A DNA stretch of 64,000 nucleotides from Fidelibacterota bacterium. GTDB taxonomy: Bacteria; Fidelibacterota; UBA8477; JABMPR01. Positions 35,180-44,620 of this stretch are shown in pieces (within the stretch, counting starts at the first letter, position 1; each line of letters starts with the position of its first letter). The position numbers were made by a program, and so were the translations under genes. The notes below the pieces were generated by a model. It was not told the origin of the DNA and did not search any database. It saw nothing but the letters and a program-made list of their open reading frames with translations. The stretch is taken from assembly GCA_018673925.1 (NCBI GenBank), contig JABHBL010000039.1, positions 1-64,000 on the forward strand, in the 5' to 3' direction.

Positions 35180-35983
35180 ATGAAGATTTTTATTTCTGCA
35201 GATATTGAAGGTATTACCGGCATTGGACATTGGAACGAAACGGACAAAGCCTTCCCCAATGAATATTCCTGGTTTCAAAAACAAATGACCGCAGAAGTTG
35301 CGGCCGCTGCTGAAGCTGCCATTGAGGGTGGAGCCACTGAAATTCTAATTAAAGATGCCCACGATTCGGGAAGAAATCTGATTCTGGATGAATTGCCTGA
35401 ACTGTGTAATGTTGTGCGAGGTTGGGCAGGACATCCCCTGTCTATGGTTCAAGAAGTAGATGCAAGTTTTGATGCAATTATGTTTATTGGTTATCATTCC
35501 CGAGCCGGACAGAATACCAACACCCTGGCCCATACCATGTCCTCTGCTCGAATTGCAAGAATGACCTTGAATGGTCAGGACATGTCAGAATTCTATGTAC
35601 ACGGTCTGGCTGCCTCCTACTATGGTGTGCCCTCAATATTTGTCTCAGGTGATGAAGGACTTTGCCAGGAGGTTGCCGAGCATAACTCCACTATTGAGAC
35701 AGTTGCAACCATCAAAGGTGAGGGTAGTTCAGTTATTTCACAACATCCTGCACAATCTTTGAAAATGATCAGAGCAGGTGTTGCAAAGGCCATTGGAGGA
35801 GATTTCTCAAAGGGTTTGCTTTCCATCCCTGATAAACTTGAATTTTCAATAGAATTCAAAAAACATCAGGAAGCATATCGTGCATCATTTTACCCAGGGG
35901 CCAATCTCATTAATCCAGTAACAGTAGGTTTTAAAACTGAGGACTATTTTGAACTGCTGAGATTTAATCTCTTTGCGTATTAA
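35180..35983 (+). CDS. M55-family D-aminopeptidase (DppA-like)
   Basis: This 267-residue protein aligns with the zinc D-aminopeptidase DppA. Asp8 and Glu10 in S-A-D-I-E-G, His61 in K-D-A-H-D, His106 in G-Y-H-S and Glu137 correspond to the dinuclear zinc ligands. His117 in L-A-H-T matches the active-site histidine. DppA-type enzymes release D-amino acids such as D-Ala from peptides and assemble as a cytoplasmic decamer. Together with the VanX-like dipeptidase at the right edge it suggests a capacity for D-Ala-containing peptide use. It stands alone with a short gap to the next gene. Confidence 0.92.
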   Translation: MKIFISADIEGITGIGHWNETDKAFPNEYSWFQKQMTAEVAAAAEAAIEGGATEILIKDAHDSGRNLILDELPELCNVVRGWAGHPLSMVQEVDASFDAIMFIGYHSRAGQNTNTLAHTMSSARIARMTLNGQDMSEFYVHGLAASYYGVPSIFVSGDEGLCQEVAEHNSTIETVATIKGEGSSVISQHPAQSLKMIRAGVAKAIGGDFSKGLLSIPDKLEFSIEFKKHQEAYRASFYPGANLINPVTVGFKTEDYFELLRFNLFAY

Positions 35984-36005
35984 GATAAAGTAGCCCATAA
36001 AACCA

Positions 36006-37886
36006 ATGCGCTCTAAAGTCAAATTCAAGTTTCTATTCATGATCCTGGCAGTTTCGCTGGCAGCTCAATCAATTCCACCTGATTCAACAGGAGCTCCTGT
36101 TCATCCACTTGATCTCTACCTCGATGAAATCGATGAAATGGGACGTACACTGAGTAATTGGGAAGGGGATAGCCTGGACCAGGGTTCATGGTTTTTTGGT
36201 TCATATGCCATGCTGTTACTAAGCAATAATGGGAAGGGTGAAAATGTTCCTTATGCAGGACTTGAAGCAGCAATTCCGGCACTATGGAGTGATTTTAAAT
36301 ATCTAACTCCACGATATCTAATTGAATTGGCTGGTGGGACACTTTCCAATGGAAATCTAATGTCCATCAGGAAAGACCTGGTCTTTAGTAAATTGCGGAC
36401 AGAAGAGCGTTTTATCCTGGCGGTAGCTGGTTTTGGATACTTGCGCATGCTTCAAGGCACGGTTGGTGATTCACTATTTACCATACTGATAAATGATGCC
36501 ATGGAGTTATCTGCCGGTCCTTCCGGAATCACTGATGAACTCATTAAAAGCATGTCAATCCATTGCTGTGATGATCTTGCCTATCAATTTGAAAAAGCTC
36601 TCATCAGTTCACGATGGAGTGATGTCAATCTGAACTATGTAAGAACCAGACAGGATTCAATTGAAATTGGCATCGAGCATCTTGGAGTATGGCATTTCCC
36701 TGTTCAAGTATTGGTGATTTCCACTGATGGAGACAGTGCACAGTACACATATGCATTGAACCAAACCGGACCACTCACGATACCAAAAATTGATGTGGCT
36801 GAAGTCGTTTTGGATGCGGATCATCTGCTGGCAGAGTATTATAGGTATAACAACCGCTGGCCTCGGTTACGCAATAACATTCATATCCAACCCTTTGGAG
36901 CCTTACCGGATTGGACCAACTATCGTGTGACTATTAATCCCTCAATCTGGTCTGATTGGGATGGAGAAAAACGGATCGGGCTAAAATTGACATCTGGCTT
37001 TGGTGTGGACCTATGGCCAGCCTACCCCAGTGATTATCGTCATCGCACCAGTGTGGAGTTCAATGGTCACACGCCCTATGATTCCAGCATGAGCTGGGGC
37101 GGGCGAATGAGCTATAGTCACCCCATAAATCTGGATAAGCGTCTATTTTCACATCTCAGGGCTCATACCTATGATGATTGGTCAGGTATCAGTATTGGGC
37201 TAACTCGCTATGTGGGTAAACAAACTTTCCTGATTCAGGGACCTCGCCTGATATATCAAAGAGTTGGGCTTGCTTTTGAGTATGATCAATACGGTGATAG
37301 CTTGATCTGGGATCAAAATCAAGACATTCACATTGTCAAAGGAGCCTATTCTGGGCTATCCCTGACCAAACAAGGAGACCGTGTTTACATAAGAGTCAAG
37401 CTTGCCTCTGGCGAGGGTCCACAGGGTAATTTTTCCATATTTAAAGCACAGACAGACCTTTCAGGTGTGTTTTGGGGTTGGGTAGTGGGAGGTGTCCAAT
37501 TTGAAACAGGATTCCAGAGTGAGTCCACACCAGATCCCTATCAATTCACACACCAATATGCCTGGCAGGATGGATTGGCCGCTATACCTACTTTTCGTGG
37601 TCAAACCAAGCTGACTGAAAACACCAATGAATATATGGGCTTGAGTATTTCAGGTGGTTATTGGATGTCTGGTATTCAAATTAAAGTTTTCACGAGTAGT
37701 CTTATCATTGATATGGATGAAGTGGGTTGGGGCGGAGTTAAACCTCACTATGCAGCAGGATTTGGATTTGAGCACAAATCTTTTTTCACAGCAGGTCTAT
37801 ATTTTCCAATCTGGCAATCTCACCCCCTTGAAGGTGAGGAACCCTGGGCCTGGCGTTATCAGGCGCGCCTCGTCTGGAATCTGTAG
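36006..37886 (+). CDS. Exported barrel-type surface protein with M1-peptidase-like C-terminal region
   Basis: This 626-residue protein has a signal peptide. It has no H-E-x-x-H motif or other catalytic centre. A middle segment resembles the C-terminal part of some Bacteroidetes-type M1 aminopeptidases: G-I-E-H-L-G-V-W-H-F-P near residue 225, then V-V-L-D-A-D-H-L-L-A-E near residue 270. The second half alternates aromatic and polar residues like an outer-membrane barrel and ends in W-N-L. I infer an outer-membrane protein descended from an M1-like fusion that lost its catalytic domain. The reverse, a family whose peptidase part is elsewhere, is possible. The true family is uncertain. Confidence 0.6.
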   Translation: MRSKVKFKFLFMILAVSLAAQSIPPDSTGAPVHPLDLYLDEIDEMGRTLSNWEGDSLDQGSWFFGSYAMLLLSNNGKGENVPYAGLEAAIPALWSDFKYLTPRYLIELAGGTLSNGNLMSIRKDLVFSKLRTEERFILAVAGFGYLRMLQGTVGDSLFTILINDAMELSAGPSGITDELIKSMSIHCCDDLAYQFEKALISSRWSDVNLNYVRTRQDSIEIGIEHLGVWHFPVQVLVISTDGDSAQYTYALNQTGPLTIPKIDVAEVVLDADHLLAEYYRYNNRWPRLRNNIHIQPFGALPDWTNYRVTINPSIWSDWDGEKRIGLKLTSGFGVDLWPAYPSDYRHRTSVEFNGHTPYDSSMSWGGRMSYSHPINLDKRLFSHLRAHTYDDWSGISIGLTRYVGKQTFLIQGPRLIYQRVGLAFEYDQYGDSLIWDQNQDIHIVKGAYSGLSLTKQGDRVYIRVKLASGEGPQGNFSIFKAQTDLSGVFWGWVVGGVQFETGFQSESTPDPYQFTHQYAWQDGLAAIPTFRGQTKLTENTNEYMGLSISGGYWMSGIQIKVFTSSLIIDMDEVGWGGVKPHYAAGFGFEHKSFFTAGLYFPIWQSHPLEGEEPWAWRYQARLVWNL

Positions 37887-38003
37887 AGAGAAGATAGAAA
37901 ACAGGAAATATCGCGAATCCGCCTGGTATCCGTTCAATTTTATAGTTTGATCACAATCCAAACAGTAAGTTAGTTCCATATTCAGAAACAACAGGAGGAT
38001 GCT

Positions 38004-38855
38004 ATGGAGTGGGTTTTATCAGTACGTGCTGAATGGCTAACACCAGTGATGAAGATTTTTACTTTTCTCGGTGATGAGGAATTTTTCTTGCTCTTCCTAC
38101 CCCTGGCATACTGGTTGTGGAGAAAGCAGGTTATGGGTCGTGTCGGAATGGTGCTGCTTTTTACATTTGTTCTCAATGCTATCATCAAAGGCATCTTTCA
38201 GGTACCCCGACCCGATGTTATTGAACATCTCGTGCATGCTGACGATTGGTCCTTTCCCAGTGGTCATTCCCAGGGTGCGATGGTGTTGTGGGGCTGGCTG
38301 GCCTATGAGCTCAAGGACAAACGTGCCTATTTAATTGCATCAATTCTCATAGCTGGGGTAGGATTCTCAAGAATATATCTTGGTGTTCATTACCCAACAG
38401 ATGTTCTAGGCGGTTTCCTGATTGGATTTATTACTCTATTTATCTATTCCTGGCTATTAAAATCATCTCCTCAAGGTTGGTTGCATCTCGGTCCAACCCG
38501 ACAGAGCCTGATCATTTTTGTACTTCTCATGGGGCTGTTTATGCTGGTCCCTGAGTTATCAGAAGTAGCCATCAAGGGAGGGGCAGCGTTTATTGGATTT
38601 ATGACCGGCTACCTGCATGAGAAAAAATATCTAAAGTGCAGTCTTAAGCCTGGTATGAATCTGGTCATCTCAAAGCTTGTTCTGGGTCTGGCAGGTATCA
38701 TTCTGATCTGGATGGGTCTCAAACAGGTGTTCATATCTATCGGCTACACAACTGATATGGCCATGTTTATTAGATACACCCTTCTGGGTGCCTGGATCAG
38801 TTTTGGAGCCCCTTATCTGTTTTGTCAATTTGGATGGAATTTGGAGAATAAATAA
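38004..38855 (+). CDS. PAP2-family membrane phosphatase
   Basis: This 283-residue multi-pass protein has the three PAP2 motifs. K-G-I-F-Q-V-P-R-P is at about residue 67, P-S-G-H at about 88 and S-R-I-Y-L-G-V-H-Y-P-T-D at about 128. They supply the phosphate-binding Lys and Arg, the acid His and the nucleophile His. Members dephosphorylate undecaprenyl pyrophosphate, phosphatidic acid or phosphatidylglycerol phosphate, usually from the periplasmic side. Additional membrane segments after the third motif make it longer than the minimal enzyme. The specific lipid cannot be inferred. Confidence 0.92.
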   Translation: MEWVLSVRAEWLTPVMKIFTFLGDEEFFLLFLPLAYWLWRKQVMGRVGMVLLFTFVLNAIIKGIFQVPRPDVIEHLVHADDWSFPSGHSQGAMVLWGWLAYELKDKRAYLIASILIAGVGFSRIYLGVHYPTDVLGGFLIGFITLFIYSWLLKSSPQGWLHLGPTRQSLIIFVLLMGLFMLVPELSEVAIKGGAAFIGFMTGYLHEKKYLKCSLKPGMNLVISKLVLGLAGIILIWMGLKQVFISIGYTTDMAMFIRYTLLGAWISFGAPYLFCQFGWNLENK

Positions 38856-38881
38856 CCAGGATTTAAGAATTCAATCCTGGT
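38855..38881 (+). terminator. Hairpin just after the PAP2 gene
   Basis: ACCAGGATT (38855-38863) pairs perfectly with AATCCTGGT (38873-38881) and begins on the last base of the stop codon. There is no immediate T-run; TTTTTT comes only 12 bases later. Termination or RNA 3'-end stabilisation is likely. Confidence 0.5.
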
Positions 38882-39035
38882 GAAATACATCACTTTTTTG
38901 TGAGAAGTTAAAACTTGGCATGAACTGTCTTGGATGAGGTACTGTGAAGGGTTATTATCACGGTCCAATGATTAATTACGCAACATTTTTTATAAACAAA
39001 TCAAATTACAATCTGGGACAAAAAGGACTTTTTAT

Positions 39036-41624
39036 ATGAAAGCTTTAAACTCGTTTATCAGCCTGTGTCTGATGAGCTCAATGGCGTTTGGCCAACTCTT
39101 TATTAATGAGATTGATTATGATCAAACAGGCACTGATGCAAGTGAGTATCTTGAGCTCGCTGGTCCAGCTGGAACCTACAATACAGTCGTCGTGGAGCTG
39201 GTGAATGGTAACAATAATTCTATTTATCAGACTGCTGATCTTGGAAGTATTACACTGGCAGATGAGTCAAACGGTTTTGGCTTTTATGTTATTGGGGTTG
39301 CAGGTGTTCCGAACCTGGATATTACTCCAGTAGGATGGCCATCTGAAAATCTGATCCAGAACGGGGCTCCCGATGCGATTGTTCTGAGAGTCGGTGGCAA
39401 CATTGTTGATGCTATTGCCTATGAAGGTGAAATGACTGACGCAGATGGCAATGCCATGGAGAGTGCTGAAGGTGATTTTTCTGGAATTGATTCCTCAATG
39501 AGCCGCATTGGAATTGACGGATCCCCCTGGGAATATGGTCCTTTTTCACCTGGTACAGTGAATACCAATCAGACCTTTGATCCAAACGTTAACTATCCTC
39601 CCGTAGCTAATGCTGGTGTAGACCAATCAGTTGCCAGTGGTGTTACGGTTACTCTTGATGGGTCAGCCAGTTCTGATGCTGATGGCACTATCGCCTCGTA
39701 CCTCTGGGAACAAACCTCTGGATCAACAGTGACTTTGACAGGTGCTGCAACAGCCACTGCCACTTTTGTAGTACCAGATGTAACAGAAACCACCAGTTGG
39801 GGTTTCTCACTAACAGTAACTGATGATGAAGGCGAGACCGATACTGATGATGTTGCCATCACGGTAAATATCAGCGCTTCAATGACGATCCTCGAGGCCA
39901 GAGGGCAAGCACTGGGGACTCTGGTAACGGTTACAGGTCTGGTAAACAGTGTGAATTTTTCTGGGAGTGGCTCAGAATATACTTTTGAAGATGCCACTGC
40001 AGGTATTGATCTATACTTTACTGGTGGCGTACTCGATCTAGGCTTAGGTGATGAGATCACTGTGACTGGTTCAACAGCTGAATATAGTGGTAAGTATGAA
40101 ATTATTCCAGGTGCTGCCGGTGACATTATTGTAAACAGCACTGGCAATACACTCCCTGATCCACAAGTGATTACTGCCGCAGAACTCGCTGCAAATGGTG
40201 AAAACTATGAGAGTGAACTGATCCAAATCAATGCCATCTCGAATGATGGTTCAGGTGATACCTGGCCAGGATCAGGATCTAATGCAAACATTAGCATCTC
40301 TGATGCCAGTGGTTCAGCTGAAATGCGCATCGATAAAGAAACCGATATTGATGGTAGCGTTGAGCCAGTCTGGCCCATGGATGTGATCGGTGTTGCCTCT
40401 GAATTCAATGGTACCTATAACATCATTCCCAGGATGCTATCAGATTTTATCTCGGATATTATCACACCTTCCTTCTCAAATGAGACTCACTCACCAGAAT
40501 TTGCTACCTCAGCCAATGAAATAACACTGACCATTGACATTGTTCCAGGTGATGAGACCCAAAGCATTAGCTCTGCGGTTATCATGTATGGGACTGATGG
40601 AACCCTCTTAAATGAAAGTGTCATGTGGTTAGACAATGGCAATACCTGGATGGGAATTATCGATGCTCAAGCACCCAACTCATTTCTGGAATATGAATTT
40701 ATTGCTACCACAAACGAGGGTAGTGAATTTGATTCATGGACATACGAGCTGGCAATTGCTTCTGCTGAGATAGCCACTATCGCCTCCATTCAGGCTGATC
40801 CTGTCATTGGAGAGGTGGTAACGATTGAAGGTATCCTCACCATCGGTTCTGGTTTGCTCCAGACTGGTCTTACAAAAGCCTATATCCAGGATGCTTCTGG
40901 TCGGGGAATCAATCTTTTCCATTACGATGAATTGGCATTGAATCGTGGCGATATGATCAAAGCAGTTGGTGTGGTGGATGTATATCTCTCAACAGTTGAG
41001 ATCAAAGATTTTTCATATCAGCTTATCTCAACTGGTAATGATTTACCTGCTCCAGTAACCTTGACACCTGGTGAAGCCAATCTCACCGAATGGGAAGGGA
41101 CTTTCCTGAAAATTTCAGGTACTATCGCAGATACCTGGGCTGCAGGTGGTGGTCAAAACGTTCTGATTGGTGATGGATCAGACACATGTGTTGTTCGCAT
41201 CTGGGAAACAACCGGTATTGATGTTACCCCACTTACCGTGGGAACAGAATGGTCATTCCTGGGTGTTGAAAGTCAGTATAACGGCACCTTCCAAATGCTC
41301 GTGGCATATGATGCTGATATCATTAACACCAGTGACATTGATGTGATAGATACCAAACCTTCACAATTTGCACTAAATTCTGCTTACCCAAATCCCTTTA
41401 ACCCCTCAACCACTTTGAGCTGGAATCTTGAATCTCCTTCAGATGTGATGTTGCGGGTTATGGATGTGAGAGGTCGCGAAGTGGCACGATTGGCTGAGGG
41501 ACATAGTGGTCCTGGACAGTTCTCAATGTCCTGGGATGCCTCGGATTTGAGTTCAGGCGTTTATTTTATTCAGCTGATTACACCTGATGAAATAGCCATT
41601 CAAAAGGTTATGCTGCTGAAATAG
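39036..41624 (+). CDS. Large secreted lamin-tail/OB-domain protein with T9SS sorting domain
   Basis: This 862-residue protein has a signal peptide, then a lamin-tail-like domain (about 20-180; L-F-I-N-E-I-D-Y-D, S-E-Y-L-E-L-A-G). A PKD/REJ-type domain follows (about 190-280; N-A-G-V-D-Q-S-V). Next are two pairs of OB-like beta domains (about 285-475 and 580-770), each with a V-T-V-x-G or V-x-I-x-G start and Q/E-Y-N-G-T-F/Y near the end. An Ig-like domain separates the pairs. The tail is an FlgD-like sorting domain, Y-P-N-P-F-N-P to M-L-L-K. Lamin-tail and OB domains are known companions of EEP nuclease domains in ExeM/Xds-type extracellular nucleases. This protein has no nuclease motif of its own. 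It is followed by a terminator and then the nuclease operon. Confidence 0.78.
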   Translation: MKALNSFISLCLMSSMAFGQLFINEIDYDQTGTDASEYLELAGPAGTYNTVVVELVNGNNNSIYQTADLGSITLADESNGFGFYVIGVAGVPNLDITPVGWPSENLIQNGAPDAIVLRVGGNIVDAIAYEGEMTDADGNAMESAEGDFSGIDSSMSRIGIDGSPWEYGPFSPGTVNTNQTFDPNVNYPPVANAGVDQSVASGVTVTLDGSASSDADGTIASYLWEQTSGSTVTLTGAATATATFVVPDVTETTSWGFSLTVTDDEGETDTDDVAITVNISASMTILEARGQALGTLVTVTGLVNSVNFSGSGSEYTFEDATAGIDLYFTGGVLDLGLGDEITVTGSTAEYSGKYEIIPGAAGDIIVNSTGNTLPDPQVITAAELAANGENYESELIQINAISNDGSGDTWPGSGSNANISISDASGSAEMRIDKETDIDGSVEPVWPMDVIGVASEFNGTYNIIPRMLSDFISDIITPSFSNETHSPEFATSANEITLTIDIVPGDETQSISSAVIMYGTDGTLLNESVMWLDNGNTWMGIIDAQAPNSFLEYEFIATTNEGSEFDSWTYELAIASAEIATIASIQADPVIGEVVTIEGILTIGSGLLQTGLTKAYIQDASGRGINLFHYDELALNRGDMIKAVGVVDVYLSTVEIKDFSYQLISTGNDLPAPVTLTPGEANLTEWEGTFLKISGTIADTWAAGGGQNVLIGDGSDTCVVRIWETTGIDVTPLTVGTEWSFLGVESQYNGTFQMLVAYDADIINTSDIDVIDTKPSQFALNSAYPNPFNPSTTLSWNLESPSDVMLRVMDVRGREVARLAEGHSGPGQFSMSWDASDLSSGVYFIQLITPDEIAIQKVMLLK

Positions 41625-41640
41625 TTTTATATAGACTGGC

Positions 41641-41667
41641 AAAGGGCGTCCTCGTCGGGCGCCTTTT
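41641..41667 (+). terminator. Terminator between the lamin-tail gene and the nuclease operon
   Basis: AAAGGGCGTCC (41641-41651), loop TCGTC, then GGGCGCCTTTT (41657-41667). This gives an eleven-pair stem with two wobble pairs that includes the terminal T-run. It separates the single gene from the operon that starts at 41716. Confidence 0.7.
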
Positions 41668-41715
41668 GTATCTATAGTGTTGTTTAATGATTTACTATTA
41701 TGATGAAGTGAGAGA

Positions 41716-43698
41716 ATGAAGAGAATAACAATTCAAAGCGTATTTTTTCTGCTCATGCCCTATCTGGCCATGGCGGTTGATCATCTCCTGATCAATGAGG
41801 TTGTACTCCAGCCTTCTGCAGGTGAATACATATTGATCAGCAATCCCACTGCGGCTGCTATCAATCTTAGCGATTACTATCTGACAGATGCTACCGATAA
41901 GACCAACGGAAAATTTTATTATAATCTGCCTAGTGGTGCTGATTATTGGTCTTCAAGTTCAACCGATTTTATAGCTCGATTTCCTGACACTTCAATTGCT
42001 GCTGGTGGTTCTCTTATCCTGAGTATGGCCAGAAATAGTGATTTTGAAACAACTTACGGGTCGAGTCCTGATCTCTCTCTAAAAGACGATATGTTGGATG
42101 CCGAAACCGGTACATCGACCATAGGTGGTTCACCTAATGTCAAATTAGATAACACCTCAGAATCTCTCATCCTATTCCATTGGGATGGTGTCTCATCAAC
42201 TGTGGAGGATGTTGAATATCTTGTGTGGGGAACAGATAGCACCACAGCCTCAGCCCACACCTTAGATAAAAGTCTTATTGCGGGATACGCTGCTGATACG
42301 CCAGTAGAAAATCAAAGCTTTATGACAACCCATCTGGATGGTTCAAAGCTTATCCGAAATGGGGAAGAGGGGACCGAGACCATTTCTGGAGGGAATGGGA
42401 TCACAGGTCATGATGAGACAAGTGAAAATCTAGCTGATACCTGGTCTGTTGTTGATTTGACCATCGTCAAGCCTCAAATAAGTAATGTTACTGCCACACC
42501 ATCGGACCCTGAAACCACAGAAGACATTGTCATCTCAGCTGATGTCACTGATGCGGCGGGCATAAGCTCAGTGACACTTACCTATACCTTTCCATCAGAC
42601 ACCGGTACACCGGCTGACCTTACTATGGTCACCACAGGTGGTAATAGCTATTCCGTCACCATACCAGCCACCAATACAGAGGGTACGCTCGCATATTTTA
42701 TCACAGCTATGAATACGAGTAATCTCTCAGAGACCAGCGCAATTGGAGGCGTGACAATCGCTGACCCACCTCCACCAGTAACCATTCAGACCATTCGGGA
42801 TAATTTTAGTAGCTATTCTGGCACCATTGTGAATTTAAATGTGGTTGTAGCCATTGGTTCTGGTATCACACGACTTGATCGAACCGAAGCCTATGTACAG
42901 GATGAATCTGGTTATGGTATTGTGCTCTCAGCTACTGGACTTTTAAGTCCTGCCCTGGTTCAAGGGGATTCCATCAATCTGGTTGGTGAAGTTTCCGAGT
43001 ATAATGGGACCAAACAAATAATTAATTTTTCAAGCACTCCCCTTGCTTCAGGCCGACCCGTACCAGGCATCAGAACCATTACCAGCGCCGAGCTGGCAGC
43101 TGATGCAAATCAAGGTAGCTTTGTCAAGGTCTGGGGCGCTGTCCAATCCAGAAGTGACGGAGTTGGCGGTGGATCCAATGTTGGTCTGGAAGATGCTGAT
43201 GGTCTCCTCACGATTAGAATATGGGATACCACAAATTTGCTGGATGATTTAACAGCAGATAGTTTGCTCCAGGTAGGGAATCTGGTTCAGGTGTTTGGAG
43301 TGGCCAGCCAATACAATGGTGACGGCCAACTCCTGGCAGCCTATGCCAGTGATATACAACCTTATCAGGAAGGTGAGGACAGTGATGGTGGAACCAGCCT
43401 CACAGTCGCTCCCTATCCCTTCGTCCCTCAGTTGGCTGAAAAAATTCAATATACATATAAGTTTCCCTCAAATTCACGGGTAACCCTGAGGATTTTCGAT
43501 ATGTCTGGTCATATCGTAACCACACTGTTCGAAGATTATAGAAGCTTGTCGCTAGAAGTGACCAAGACCTGGAACGGTCGCAACGAGATTTATCAGGTTG
43601 TGGCTCCAGGAACTTATATCATGCATTTGGAAACTGTAAACCGCTCTACCGGCGAGATTCTGACAGATATGGCTCCTGTAGTCATCGGGAGTAGATAA
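41716..43698 (+). CDS. Secreted lamin-tail/OB-domain protein, first gene of the nuclease operon
   Basis: This 660-residue relative of the preceding secreted protein has a signal peptide, then a lamin-tail-like domain (about 20-190; L-I-N-E-V-V-L-Q, with Y-I-L-I-S-N). An Ig-like segment (about 255-345) and a pair of OB-like domains (about 350-545; S-E-Y-N-G-T-K and S-Q-Y-N-G-D-G) follow. The C-terminal FlgD-like domain is a variant without the usual N-P-F-N-P motif, ending I-G-S-R. It may still be a T9SS signal or a shorter carbohydrate-binding tail. The gene starts the run of six genes that continues to 51359, with only one base before the next start. Confidence 0.75.
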   Translation: MKRITIQSVFFLLMPYLAMAVDHLLINEVVLQPSAGEYILISNPTAAAINLSDYYLTDATDKTNGKFYYNLPSGADYWSSSSTDFIARFPDTSIAAGGSLILSMARNSDFETTYGSSPDLSLKDDMLDAETGTSTIGGSPNVKLDNTSESLILFHWDGVSSTVEDVEYLVWGTDSTTASAHTLDKSLIAGYAADTPVENQSFMTTHLDGSKLIRNGEEGTETISGGNGITGHDETSENLADTWSVVDLTIVKPQISNVTATPSDPETTEDIVISADVTDAAGISSVTLTYTFPSDTGTPADLTMVTTGGNSYSVTIPATNTEGTLAYFITAMNTSNLSETSAIGGVTIADPPPPVTIQTIRDNFSSYSGTIVNLNVVVAIGSGITRLDRTEAYVQDESGYGIVLSATGLLSPALVQGDSINLVGEVSEYNGTKQIINFSSTPLASGRPVPGIRTITSAELAADANQGSFVKVWGAVQSRSDGVGGGSNVGLEDADGLLTIRIWDTTNLLDDLTADSLLQVGNLVQVFGVASQYNGDGQLLAAYASDIQPYQEGEDSDGGTSLTVAPYPFVPQLAEKIQYTYKFPSNSRVTLRIFDMSGHIVTTLFEDYRSLSLEVTKTWNGRNEIYQVVAPGTYIMHLETVNRSTGEILTDMAPVVIGSR

Positions 43699-43699
43699 C

Positions 43700-44611
43700 A
43701 TGAAGAAATTAAACATACTTCGACTCGTAGTATTTAGTGTATTGGTTGGTCTGTCCTTTGGTCAGGTAACCACAGATACTCCTTATAAGTCAGCAGCCAT
43801 GGGTGCCCTCATGGGGAGTAATATCGCTTATTCTGCTGATGGAAGCAGTCTGCTGCTCAATCCTGCCTCCATTGGGAATGTTGAGGATGGGACGGTACTG
43901 GCCAGTACCCAACGCATCTATAATCAGTCCTATTTACCCCACAGCATCCTGGCGACTGTCCTTGACCTACCCAGTGGTGTGGGGAAACTTGGGTTAAGCT
44001 TTGAATCCATGTCAGTTTCCTATCAGGATCGCACGCTCAGTGGTGAAACGGCTCTCGGCTTGTCCCACGCCTTTAACCTGCGTGAAGACCGGATATCAAG
44101 TTTGAATATGGGTTATACCCTCAAGTATCTCTCAATTGATTATGGCCAATCTGCTGGTGCAACCGGTGATGGTTCTGATGGTATGGATCTGGGAAGTTCC
44201 TCGGCTTTTGCCGTTGATCTGGGCTTTCAAGCGACACTTTCAAAAAGACACTGGCTCGGGGTGGTTGCCCACAATATCAATCGACCCATGATTGGTTCCG
44301 GCAGTGCAGCGTTCAATCTACATCGTGACATTCAGGCTGGTTTTTCCTACGCCCCAACCCAACAGGTTGTAACCAGCTTTATGCTGGTGAGTAGCCCTGG
44401 TTTTGACACTGAATTGCATGCAGGTCTGGAATATGGTCTGAATGCCTATTTCACCTTACGGGCTGGAATTCAATCACAACCTAACCGCTTTGGGACAGGC
44501 TTCAGTTTCAATGCCAAAGGAATTGCTTTGGATTATGCGCTACTAACCCATCCTGTCCTGCCTGCGACGCATCAATTATCGCTGGCTTATGACTTTGTAG
44601 ATCCTTTCTAG
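43700..44611 (+). CDS. PorV/PorQ-like outer-membrane barrel protein
   Basis: This 303-residue protein has a signal peptide ending S-F-G-Q and about twelve to fourteen amphipathic strands, ending in Y-D-F. The N-terminus N-P-A-S-I-G near residue 55 and the overall pattern are typical of the UPF0164/PorV-like family. Members include the outer-membrane proteins that deliver cargo from T9SS. It is the second gene of the nuclease operon. It could anchor or release the secreted lamin-tail proteins, an inference from context and family. Paralogous barrels of unknown function in the same family are the alternative. Confidence 0.75.
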   Translation: MKKLNILRLVVFSVLVGLSFGQVTTDTPYKSAAMGALMGSNIAYSADGSSLLLNPASIGNVEDGTVLASTQRIYNQSYLPHSILATVLDLPSGVGKLGLSFESMSVSYQDRTLSGETALGLSHAFNLREDRISSLNMGYTLKYLSIDYGQSAGATGDGSDGMDLGSSSAFAVDLGFQATLSKRHWLGVVAHNINRPMIGSGSAAFNLHRDIQAGFSYAPTQQVVTSFMLVSSPGFDTELHAGLEYGLNAYFTLRAGIQSQPNRFGTGFSFNAKGIALDYALLTHPVLPATHQLSLAYDFVDPF

Positions 44612-44620
44612 AGTCAAATA

